Shown: piece by piece, positions 45,782-53,861 of the stretch
Layout: each line of letters begins with the position of its first letter
How positions within the stretch are numbered: position 1 is the stretch's first letter
Assembly (NCBI GenBank): GCA_001931535.1
Contig: CP016211.1
Coordinates: forward strand, 2,942,501 to 3,006,500
Length of the DNA: 64,000 nt
Direction of reading: 5' to 3'
Source of the DNA: Minicystis rosea
GTDB lineage: Bacteria > Myxococcota_A > Polyangia > Polyangiales > Polyangiaceae
The notes under the pieces: generated by a model
The model's input: the letters and a program-made list of their open reading frames with translations, nothing else
Told to the model about the DNA's origin: nothing
Databases searched by the model: none
Program-made: the position numbers and the translations under genes

Positions 45782-47605
45782 GTGCTTGGCCGAGGCAGCG
45801 GGCTCGTCGGCGTCCTCCTCTTCGCGCTTTCGGCGAGCGTGATGGTCTCGCCGGCGCGCGCGGACGACCGCATCGTCCTCTTCGCCGATCGTGACGACGA
45901 CGATGCCAACGGCGTCCCCGATCGCGAACAGCCACGTGTCCCGCACGCACCGGAGCTCGTCGCCGTCGCGCGTCCATCGTCGATCCCACCGGGAACGACG
46001 TTCGCGATCGAAGGCGATGGCGTGCGTCTTCTCGCCGATGGGATCCCGCTCGCAACCGGCGGCTCCATCCCGCCCGCGGCGGCGCGGCTCGAGCTCGAAG
46101 CGGTGCGCGCGGGCCGCGCGACGGTGAGCGTATTCGGGCGCACCATCGCCGTCGGTGCGGTCGAGGTGCACGCGATCGGCGGCGATGGCGAGGAGGTCGA
46201 TCTCGCTCGATCGCACGCGTCGATGCAGCGGACGCCGCCGGATCGGCTCGGCGCCGATCCCTTCGCCGACGGCGGTGATCCGGATGCGCTCCGCTTCGTC
46301 GTGGTGGGGCACGCCGAGGATCTGCCGGCCACGCTGAACCTCGTGTCGATGTCGAGCGAAGGCGCGTCGCTGGATGCGCTCACCGACGTCCCACTCGGCG
46401 AGGTGCGCTGTCGCCCGGGCACGCCCTCGGGGCTCACCTGCGCGTCCACGCGCCCCATTCGCGCGGTGGCCGACGACATCGATCGCACGCATCCGCTGGT
46501 CGTCGATCGATCGATCAAGGTCGAGCTCGGCGGCGCCATCGTGGTGGCGTCGGCGCAGCGGCAGAAGCTGCAGATGATCCGCGTCGGCGGTCCGCGAAGG
46601 TCACCCGCGGGCGCGATCGATCGCTATCGCGCCACGCTGCGCATGTTCTTGGTGCGCCTCGCGCCCAAGGGCGCGCCGCCCGTGGGCCGCGACGATGCAG
46701 CGGCGCTCGCGCTCGCCCGCAGCGAGATCGAGCGGGCCAATGCGATGTGGGGTGCGTGCGGCTTCAGCTTCGGACCGCCCGCGCAGGCGGACGTGCGTGT
46801 CGTCGATCCACCGCGCGCGCATCTCCTCGCGTTGGGCTGCGATCATGGGCTGCCGGCGAGCGGCGGGACGGTGCGCCTTCGCGTCGAAGGGCGCGACGTG
46901 ACGGCGAAGATCACGCGCGGCATGCGGCCGGCAGCCGCGGCGCGGGTCGTGGCCGCAGCGATCGCGCGCGCCGGGTTCGAGGTGCGGATCTCGGACAACC
47001 CCGTGATGGGCGCAGGCGCATTCGGCACCGCCGACGTGCTCGTGCGACAACGCGGCGGCAGGCTCGCGACAATCGAGCCACCGGCACGCGGCCCGGTGAC
47101 GACCGACGCGACCCTCACGGCCTGCATCGGGCGCGTCGAGCTCGAGGATGGGCTCTCCCATTTCAGCGACGTCGATGCCGTCGCCGGCACCGTCGAAGAA
47201 CGGACGCTCATCAAGGCCTTCGACGACGGTGATCCAGCCACCATCGAGGTCTTCTTGATTCCGACCTTCGCCGGCGGCGGGCGCATCGGGGAGTCGTTCA
47301 TCGCGGCGGACGCGGGGGCGTTGCGCAACGTGCTCATCGAAGATCGCGGGGGAATTCGCGCAGATCGAGCATCCTTCACGCTCGCGCACGAGCTCGGGCA
47401 CGTGCTGCTCGATGACCCCGGTCATCCAGACGATTGGGGGATCGACACGCCGACGCGCCTCATGGATGCAGATGCGGCGAATCCATCGGCTTTCGGGCCG
47501 CGGCGCATCACCACCGCGGAGTGCGCCCGAGCCCTCCGACAGAGCGGTCCCGGGGCGCCGGTGCCGTTGCTCCGCGCGTGGCCACTTATGCCCCTCGGAC
47601 GGTAA
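45782..47605 (+). CDS. Secreted protein with HExxH metallopeptidase-like motif
   Basis: A 607-residue exported protein. The signal peptide is GRGSGLVGVLLFALSASVMV, with cleavage near SPARA. An acidic segment (ADRDDDDANGVPDREQP) resembles a calcium-binding loop. Two beta-rich domains follow (residues about 40-240). A C-terminal region carries HELGHVLLDDPGHPDDWG, with His536, Glu537, His540 and His548. The HExxH zinc motif with a third His eight residues on resembles, but does not match, the metzincin spacing of HExxHxxGxxH. A Met follows at TRLMDADAA. Activity is plausible but unproven. The start is GTG 45782 and the ribosome site is weak. I do not recognise the upstream domains. Confidence 0.75.
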   Translation: MLGRGSGLVGVLLFALSASVMVSPARADDRIVLFADRDDDDANGVPDREQPRVPHAPELVAVARPSSIPPGTTFAIEGDGVRLLADGIPLATGGSIPPAAARLELEAVRAGRATVSVFGRTIAVGAVEVHAIGGDGEEVDLARSHASMQRTPPDRLGADPFADGGDPDALRFVVVGHAEDLPATLNLVSMSSEGASLDALTDVPLGEVRCRPGTPSGLTCASTRPIRAVADDIDRTHPLVVDRSIKVELGGAIVVASAQRQKLQMIRVGGPRRSPAGAIDRYRATLRMFLVRLAPKGAPPVGRDDAAALALARSEIERANAMWGACGFSFGPPAQADVRVVDPPRAHLLALGCDHGLPASGGTVRLRVEGRDVTAKITRGMRPAAAARVVAAAIARAGFEVRISDNPVMGAGAFGTADVLVRQRGGRLATIEPPARGPVTTDATLTACIGRVELEDGLSHFSDVDAVAGTVEERTLIKAFDDGDPATIEVFLIPTFAGGGRIGESFIAADAGALRNVLIEDRGGIRADRASFTLAHELGHVLLDDPGHPDDWGIDTPTRLMDADAANPSAFGPRRITTAECARALRQSGPGAPVPLLRAWPLMPLGR

Positions 47606-47736
47606 GGAAGCCCCCGTCGAAATCCTGCGCCGCCCTCCTGAGGCATTGTATCCCACGCCGACGTTCTGTTATCCGTCGCCTCCACCCGCTGACCACATTC
47701 CAGCGACGTCGCCGTCTGCGGGGAGCAGGAGATGCG

Positions 47737-49014
47737 ATGCAATACCTCGGGTTCTTTTTGGTAGTGGTGGCGCTTGTCGCGCTCGTCGTCGGAATCCTTC
47801 AGCAGATGAAGGCCAAGAAGATCTTGGCCGCACCGTTCAAGAAGACCGGTGAGATCGCGCAGAACCCGCAGGTCGCCGACGCCAAGGGCACGGTGAGCTG
47901 CGAAGGCGCGATGGTCGTGCAGCAACCGTTGATGGCGCCGTGCTCGGGCAAGCCCTGCGTGTACTACGAGGTCGAGCTGATCCGGTCTTGGGAGAAGACG
48001 GTTCAGACCGAGAACGGCCTCAAGACGGAGAAGGGCACCACCTCGATCTCGACCAACCACCAAGGGTCGCAGATCTACGTCAACGACGGCTCCGGCCCCG
48101 TGGGCGCCGACTTCCGCCAGGACGTCGACTGCGACATGGAGAAGAGCTTCGAGCAGATGCAGAACGTCTCCTACGGCGACGTGGTGTTCGGCCAGTACCG
48201 CGCGCACGTGCCGTACGACGGCAGCGACAAGCGCACGGTCGGCATCAAGGCCGTGGAGAAGCTGATCCCCGCGCAGGGCAACATCTTCGTGATGGGCAAG
48301 CTCGCGGGCGGCGTGATCACGAAGCAGGACGGGATGCTCGGCAAGTTGCTCGCGTCCACGAAGGGCCGTGACCAACTCATCGGCGTCACGAAACGCAACG
48401 CGATGATCGGCTTCGTCGTCGGTGGCCTCTCGCTCGCGGGCGGCATCCCGATGTCGATCTTCGGCGACCCGCCGCACGACAGCTGCGCGAACATGAAGGA
48501 CGCGTGGGCGGAGGACTGCCGCAGCCGCATCACCGACGACCGAGGCACGGACTTCGATTGGACCATCACCAAGGCCGGCAACTACTCGGTCGAGGTCACG
48601 CAGCCCAACGTGAAGATCCCGATCTGGCCCGTCCTCACCGTGACGGCGCCGGGCGGCGCCGTGATCGGCGAGATCAAGGGCACGCAATCCGTGGTGCTGA
48701 AGGGCTTCCTCCAGCCGGGCAAGTACAAGATCAACGTCCACGAGCTGACCAAGGGCACGGCCGCGAAGATGAAGGGCGGCTTCAGCTTCGGTCTCAAGTT
48801 CGGCGGCGGCCCCTCCGAGGCGCCGGCAGCCGACAGCGCCGCGCCCGTCGCCAGCGGCTCTGCGACCGCGGACGCGTCCGGCACGGCCAAGGCGGCGCCG
48901 CCCCCGCCGCCGCCCGTCAACCACCCCACGCCCAACACGCCGAGCAAGGCCGCGCCCTCGGGCAAGCCCGCGGCCGGCAAGGCGCCGGCGACCAAGGGCG
49001 GGAAGAAGCACTGA
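47737..49014 (+). CDS. GIDE-domain membrane protein (MUL1-like fold, no RING)
   Basis: A 425-residue protein with an N-terminal membrane helix (QYLGFFLVVVALVALVVGIL). A GIDE-type domain (residues about 45-210) follows, with CEGAMVVQQPLMAPCSGKPC, VYYEVELIRSW and GDVVFGQYRAHVPYDGSDKR. A second membrane helix comes next (MIGFVVGGLSLAGGIPMSIF). A beta-rich domain (DWTITKAGNYSVEVTQPNVK) precedes a Pro/Ala/Lys-rich tail of about 70 residues. GIDE domains are known from the mitochondrial E3 ligase MUL1/GIDE, where they sit between two membrane helices. Bacterial versions lack the RING finger, as here, so no ubiquitin activity is expected. The function is unknown. Terminators follow the gene. Confidence 0.82.
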   Translation: MQYLGFFLVVVALVALVVGILQQMKAKKILAAPFKKTGEIAQNPQVADAKGTVSCEGAMVVQQPLMAPCSGKPCVYYEVELIRSWEKTVQTENGLKTEKGTTSISTNHQGSQIYVNDGSGPVGADFRQDVDCDMEKSFEQMQNVSYGDVVFGQYRAHVPYDGSDKRTVGIKAVEKLIPAQGNIFVMGKLAGGVITKQDGMLGKLLASTKGRDQLIGVTKRNAMIGFVVGGLSLAGGIPMSIFGDPPHDSCANMKDAWAEDCRSRITDDRGTDFDWTITKAGNYSVEVTQPNVKIPIWPVLTVTAPGGAVIGEIKGTQSVVLKGFLQPGKYKINVHELTKGTAAKMKGGFSFGLKFGGGPSEAPAADSAAPVASGSATADASGTAKAAPPPPPPVNHPTPNTPSKAAPSGKPAAGKAPATKGGKKH

Positions 49015-49021
49015 CCCGCGC

Positions 49022-49148
49022 CGAGCTCGGCCGTCTCCTCGGCCGAGCTCGCATCTGCGCGCTCCCGGCGCGCTTCCACACTCTCTCACCGCATCGCAGT
49101 GTGCTCCCCGAACCGGGGATCCTCCTTGGAGGATCCTCGGTCGTTTTT
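49022..49148 (+). terminator. Tandem terminators after the GIDE gene
   Basis: The first is a 12-bp perfect stem, CGAGCTCGGCCG (49022-49033) with CGGCCGAGCTCG (49040-49051). The second is a stem of about 14 bp centred on GGATCCTCC-TT-GGAGGATCC (49112-49141), followed by CGTTTTTGT. That makes it the one textbook intrinsic terminator of the window. The gap to the next gene (49307) holds nothing else recognised. Confidence 0.85.
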
Positions 49149-49306
49149 GTGGGCAAACGCAGGCCGATCCGCATCGCGACGCGAACGCTCCGCGGTCGCT
49201 CGGTGTGGAGTCGCGCCAGACCACCGCGCTTGCCGCGGGCCCTCGTGCGCACTTCGCCCCAAATCCTGGTGAAACTTCTCGGTCACGGCACTACGAGGGA
49301 CGCCGC

Positions 49307-51615
49307 ATGCGCGTTCGACAGCGTCTCGGCCTGCGGGCCGGCCTCGCGATCCTCGTCACGGCCTCGGTGCTGCTCGAGATCGCGTTCCATCGCATTTTCA
49401 CGGCGCTGTTCGGCCATCACCTCGCGCTCGCCGTCCTCCCGCTCGCGCTCGTGGGCGCGGGCGCAGGCGGCGTGGTTCTCCATCTCGCGCCGAGCTTGGT
49501 GCGGCCTCCGGTCGTGCTCGCCCGCTTGGGTGTCTTCGCGGCGCTGACCGCGGCGGCGACGCTCGCGGCGCTGCTCATCATCATCCACACGAAGCCGATC
49601 GACGCGCTCGACATCACCGCGGTAGGCCGGCTCGCGGCGCTCTCCGTGGCCGCGGCGCTGCCGTTCTTCTTCGCCGGTCTGACCATCTTCGCGTTGCTCC
49701 GCTACGCGGCGCGCGACATCGGTCGCCTCGGCTTCGCGGCGTTCGCGGCGGCTGCCATCACGGGGCCGCTCGTCATCGCGGTGATCCGCATCGGCGGGCC
49801 GCGCACGGGCCTCGTGGCGATGATCCTCGATGCTCTCGCCGCGCTCGCGCTCTACCTCGCCGCGCGCTTCGGATCGGCCTCCGAGGCGACGCCGCTCCCG
49901 CGCGCGCCGGGCGGCGTCGTGGCCACGGCGCTGCTCGCGTCGTGCGTGCTCCTGCTCGGCGATCTCGGCGCGCCCTGGCTCAAGATCGGCGGGCTGCGCT
50001 GGGCCTCGCACGACAAGAGCGACGCGCAGGAGTGGACGGCGCTCGGCCTCTTGACCGTCGACAAGCCCGCCTCCAACGCGCAGGCGATGCGCACCGACGG
50101 CACCGCGTCGGTGCCGATGCTCGAAGGCAAGGCGCTCGTTCAGGTCTCACCGGACGAGCTCCCGTACGTGCTCCACCGCGACGGGAGCCCCGTGGCCATC
50201 GCCGGCGCCATCGGCGGGCGTGACGTGCGCATCGCACAGAAGCTCTCGCAGAAGCAGATCTACGCGATCGAGCCCAACGCCGTGGCCGTGCGCACGCTGA
50301 TGCGCGATCGCTACCGGAAGTGGAACGGCGAGGTCCTCGAGAAGCCCGAGATCCAGGACGTGGCCGTGGAGGATCCGCGCGGCTACCTCCAGCGTGCGCC
50401 GCTCCGTTTCCGCACCATCGTGATCCCGCTGCCGGACACGCAGACGCCTGCGTCGCTGGGCGCGCTCGCGGCGGAGCCGAACCACATGTACACCGTCGAA
50501 GGTCTGCGCGAGGCGCTCGACCGGCTCACGCCCGACGGGGCGGTCCTCGTGAGCCGCTTCGACGGCGACGTGGATCGCCTCTTCGTGCTCGCAGCCACGG
50601 CGCTGCGCGCGGCCGGGATCGACGATCCCGCGCAACACGTGTACGCGTGCGGCACGACGCGATCGACGAGCGTGCTGATCACCCGGGCGCCGATCTCCGC
50701 GCGCGACGTGGGCCAGCTCCGCTCGCACTGTCGCAAGAACAAGCACACCGAAGCCTTCGCGCCGGGAGACCCGCACGGCGAGCTGCGCCGCAGAATCATG
50801 AGCGCCCCCGATCCCGCGGCGGAGGTCGCGGCCGAGGGCGTCGATCTCACGCCGCCGACCGACGATCGCCCGTACTACTTCGCGAGCCTCTCGCGCCGCC
50901 TGCTCGGCGCCACGCTGGGCAACCTCAAGGTCCTGCAGACGTCGCATCAGGCGCTCCTGGTGCTGGCCGCGTCGGCGGTGCTGGCGGCGGGCGCGTGGGC
51001 GCTCGGCTTGATCCTCCCGGCGCTGCGCCGCCCGCGCGAGCGTGAGCGTGGCGCCCGCCTCGCGCCGCTCGGATACTTCTCGGCGGCGACGGCGGCGCTG
51101 GTGCTCGCGTTCGCTGCGTTCGCGGCGCGGCTGCCGCTCCTCCTCGGTCATCCGGGCACGCGCTCACCACGGTGCAGGTGGCGCTCCTCGCGTTCGCGGG
51201 CGCGGGCAGCCTCCTCGCCGCGCGCGTGCCTGTCATCCACGCCGAGCGCGCCGCGGGCTACCGCGCGCAGATCCTGGTGGCCGCGCTGGCGCTCGCCGCC
51301 GTGGCCATCGGCCCGGTCGTGGCAGCAGGGCTCGCACTGCCGCTCGGCGCGCGCCTCGCGGTCGCCATCGTGCTGCTCGCGCCCGTCGGCCTGCTCCTCG
51401 GCGCGCTGCCTTCGCTCGGCATCAAGCTCGTGGCATCGCGCACGCCCGAGCTCATCACGTGGTCGCTCGGCGCCGGCGCGCTCGCGGGAGCGCTCGCCTC
51501 CGTGGTGGGCGTGCTGCTCTCCGTGATGCTCGGCAACAGCGCCGTCCTCCTGGGCGCATCGGCCGCGGCGCTCCTGGCCGCGATGAGCGTCCCGGCCGCG
51601 CCGCGTCGCTGGTGA
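49307..51615 (+). CDS. Membrane-embedded spermidine-synthase-like protein (frameshift at about 51155)
   Basis: The N-terminal half has about seven membrane helices (LAILVTASVLLEIAFHRIFT, VLPLALVGAGAGGVVLHLAP and more). A soluble SpeE-like Rossmann domain follows, with PYVLHRDGSPVAIAGAIGGR, IYAIEPNAVAVRTLMRDRYR and GLREALDRLTPDGAVLVSRF. Membrane helices resume in the C-terminal part. The frame changes near LLLGHP: the remainder (HALTTVQVALLAFAGAGSLL onward) is read one base earlier. One extra G in the GGG run near 51152-51155 gives about 769 residues. Such proteins are annotated as polyamine aminopropyltransferase-like, but a polyamine-forming role is uncertain. GAGGGA precedes ATG 49307. Confidence 0.8.
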
Positions 51616-51673
51616 GCGCGCGCGTCGAGGCCACTCGACACAACAGGCACGAGCGCAGCGACCTGCACCGCGC

Positions 51674-51850
51674 TCGTTTGATCTCCAACGACTCGACCGG
51701 CGCGCACCACGACGGCGCATTCGATCGTTTGACCTCAAACGATTTTCGGCCCAGGACCGACCGACGCTGCCGCAATCGTTTGACCTCCAACGATTCGATC
51801 GACGCGCTCCGACCTGGAGCGCCCCGTCGCGATCGTTTGACCTCCAACGA
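51674..51850. repeat. Four copies of an 18-bp dyad repeat between convergent genes
   Basis: The core TCGTTTGACCTCCAACGA occurs at 51674-51691 (one change), 51725-51742 (one change), 51776-51793 and 51833-51850, with periods of 51, 51 and 57 bp. All are in the same orientation. Each has dyad symmetry; the second is a perfect 9+2+9 palindrome, ATCGTTTGA-CC-TCAAACGAT, and the third has AATCGTT/AACGATT arms. Spacers of 33-39 bp differ, although copies 1 and 3 share about 30 bp. This could be a transcription-end structure, protein-binding sites or a dispersed repeat family. Confidence 0.85.
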
Positions 51851-51862
51851 TTCGGCAGGCCG

Positions 51863-53857
51863 CTACTTGGGGATGTTGATCGACTTGAGGTCCGTGCCGC
51901 CGGCGTAGGCGTAGCTGACGTAGGAGTCGAAGCCGGAGACGATCACGCCCACGGGCTGGTCGGCTTCGACGCGGTGCACGCCGTCGTTTTGCATGCCGAG
52001 CTTCACGTTGTCCGGCGCCATGGCGAGCGGGTCGATCTGCGGGAAGCTGAGCTGGCAGTTGTAGACTACGAACGGAGGTTTCTTGTTGCCGCGCTGCTCG
52101 TCGGTGAGGCCGTCGGCCGGGGTCACCTCGCAGCCGAGGGACTCGGGCGCGATGCCGTCGAGCGTCAAGTGGGCGTCGAGCGGGGCCACGATGACCACGA
52201 AGTCGAAGGCGTACTTGTCCGGCGTGAGGAAGACGTAGCTCAGCCGGAACTGCTCCGTCGGCGGGTAGATCAAGAGGCTCGGATCGCCGCCCGGGAGGCC
52301 GCGTTTGACGCCGGCAGCGTCCTGGCTGGCCATGATCTGCGCGACGAGGACGGGCTCCGTGCTCTGCGCCATGAAGTCGCTGTAGGCCGTGACCTCCTCC
52401 ATGTCGCCGAGGCCCTGGAGATGAATCGTGTCGTTCGGCGGCGGCAGCGTCGTCGTGATCGTGAGCGGCTTGGCGGAGGCCGAGACGAAGCGCACGAAAT
52501 CCGGCTCGCCGACGACGACGAGGTCGGCGCCCGCGGCCTTGACCGCGCGCGTGCGGCTCGGGTTGTGGGCGATGGCGAAGGTGCGGCCCGCGGTGCGCAG
52601 CGGGTCGAGCTGATCCTCCATGTGGTCGGCGCAGCAGCGACGATCGGAGAGGGTCTCGAAGTGGGGTGCGTCCGAGGCCTCGTTGCCGGAGAAGACCACG
52701 ACGGCCTGATCGCTCTCGACGAGTGTGCCCGTGAAGTCGGCGTTGAAGTCGCCCGTCTCCAGGTTGAGCACGTCGAACGCGTGCAGCGTCGTCTCGATGA
52801 CGCCGCCGGGAGGCGTGGTCGCCACCGGGCCGCCGCCGACCACGGTGGTCTTGGGGATCACCCGCACCTTGGTGTCCTCGTGCGTGCCCACGATGGTGAG
52901 GAACGCGCGCAGGTGGATGGGATCGGTGGGGTTGAAGTTGGTGTCGGGATCGTCGGTGGCGGCGATGGTCTGCGGCCAGCCGGCGACGACGTAGCTCGTC
53001 TGCAGGCCGAGGCCGTCGTGGGCCAGCGCCTCGCGCGGCTTGAGCAGCGACGCGTCGTTGGAGAAGACGTTGACGTTGTCGAGCGGGTTGAACTGATAGG
53101 CGACGACGGGGAAGTCGGTGGTGATCTTGTACGCGTGCCGCGTGATCGCGGTGTGCGTGCCGGTGTTGTATTGGCCGGGCGGGCTGCCATCGACCTCGCG
53201 CGGGCCGAGCTTGAAGACCTGGAGGTTGTAGGGCGCGATGATGGCGTTGGCGATCTCGGTGGGCGCCGGCGGATCACCGGGGTTGCCGTCGTCTTGATAG
53301 ACGTGGATGCTCACCGGGACGTCGGGCTGCGCGTTGGAGATCACCACCGCGAACTGCTGCGCCGCCGCGTTGCTGGTGGCGTTGATCATCGCGTTGTCGA
53401 GATCGACCGCCCAGTATTCGCAGCCGACGTTGCTCCGCTGCACGGTCGCGACGGTGCAGAGGTTCAAGCAGAGGCCGTCGCGACAGGCGTCGCCCGTGCT
53501 GGTGTCGCAGGTCTTCACGTACTCGGCGCTGAGACCGTCGTGACTGCAGTGCATCACGTCCTGCCCGTTGCACGAGTCCGCGTCGGGGATGCAGACCTTG
53601 CACTCGTACGTGAGGCTCGAGCAGATGAGGCCCTGCGCGGCGCAGTCGACGGTGGCGTTCCACTTGGTGCCGCCGTCCGCCGTGGCGTCGCAGTGCTCGA
53701 TCTTGCCGAGGGCGCAGCGCTGCGCGCCGACGGCGCACTCCATCACCGGCGGGGGCGGGTGCGGGCGACTCGAGTCGTCCCAGCGAGCCCCGGGGTTGAA
53801 GCAGCTCGCCGCGGCGAGGACGGCGAGGACGAGGCTCTGTCGAAGCGAGGTCCGCAT
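51863..53857 (-). CDS. IgGFc-binding-like surface lipoprotein
   Basis: A 664-residue exported lipoprotein. The signal RTSLRQSLVLAVLAAASC puts the lipobox Cys at residue 19. Cys-rich modules follow (residues about 40-160; CAVGAQRCALGKIEHCDATA, CKVCIPDADSCNGQDVMHCS). The large domain resembles bacterial IgGFc-binding-like beta-propeller/adhesin regions: SNAAAQQFAVVISNAQPDVP, HAYKITTDFPVVAYQFNPLD, FSNDASLLKPREALAHDGLG and GGDPSLLIYPPTEQFRLSYV. Human FCGBP gave the family its name; bacterial members are surface proteins of unknown ligand. The next gene upstream (IPT lipoprotein) ends 4 nt before this start, so they form an operon. Confidence 0.82.
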   Translation of the reverse strand: MRTSLRQSLVLAVLAAASCFNPGARWDDSSRPHPPPPVMECAVGAQRCALGKIEHCDATADGGTKWNATVDCAAQGLICSSLTYECKVCIPDADSCNGQDVMHCSHDGLSAEYVKTCDTSTGDACRDGLCLNLCTVATVQRSNVGCEYWAVDLDNAMINATSNAAAQQFAVVISNAQPDVPVSIHVYQDDGNPGDPPAPTEIANAIIAPYNLQVFKLGPREVDGSPPGQYNTGTHTAITRHAYKITTDFPVVAYQFNPLDNVNVFSNDASLLKPREALAHDGLGLQTSYVVAGWPQTIAATDDPDTNFNPTDPIHLRAFLTIVGTHEDTKVRVIPKTTVVGGGPVATTPPGGVIETTLHAFDVLNLETGDFNADFTGTLVESDQAVVVFSGNEASDAPHFETLSDRRCCADHMEDQLDPLRTAGRTFAIAHNPSRTRAVKAAGADLVVVGEPDFVRFVSASAKPLTITTTLPPPNDTIHLQGLGDMEEVTAYSDFMAQSTEPVLVAQIMASQDAAGVKRGLPGGDPSLLIYPPTEQFRLSYVFLTPDKYAFDFVVIVAPLDAHLTLDGIAPESLGCEVTPADGLTDEQRGNKKPPFVVYNCQLSFPQIDPLAMAPDNVKLGMQNDGVHRVEADQPVGVIVSGFDSYVSYAYAGGTDLKSINIPK

Positions 53858-53861
53858 GGGA

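Noticed and set aside
51674..51850. CRISPR array
   Set aside because: Repeats are only about 18-22 bp and imperfect, spacing is irregular, there are four copies and no cas gene in the window. Kept as a dyad repeat instead.
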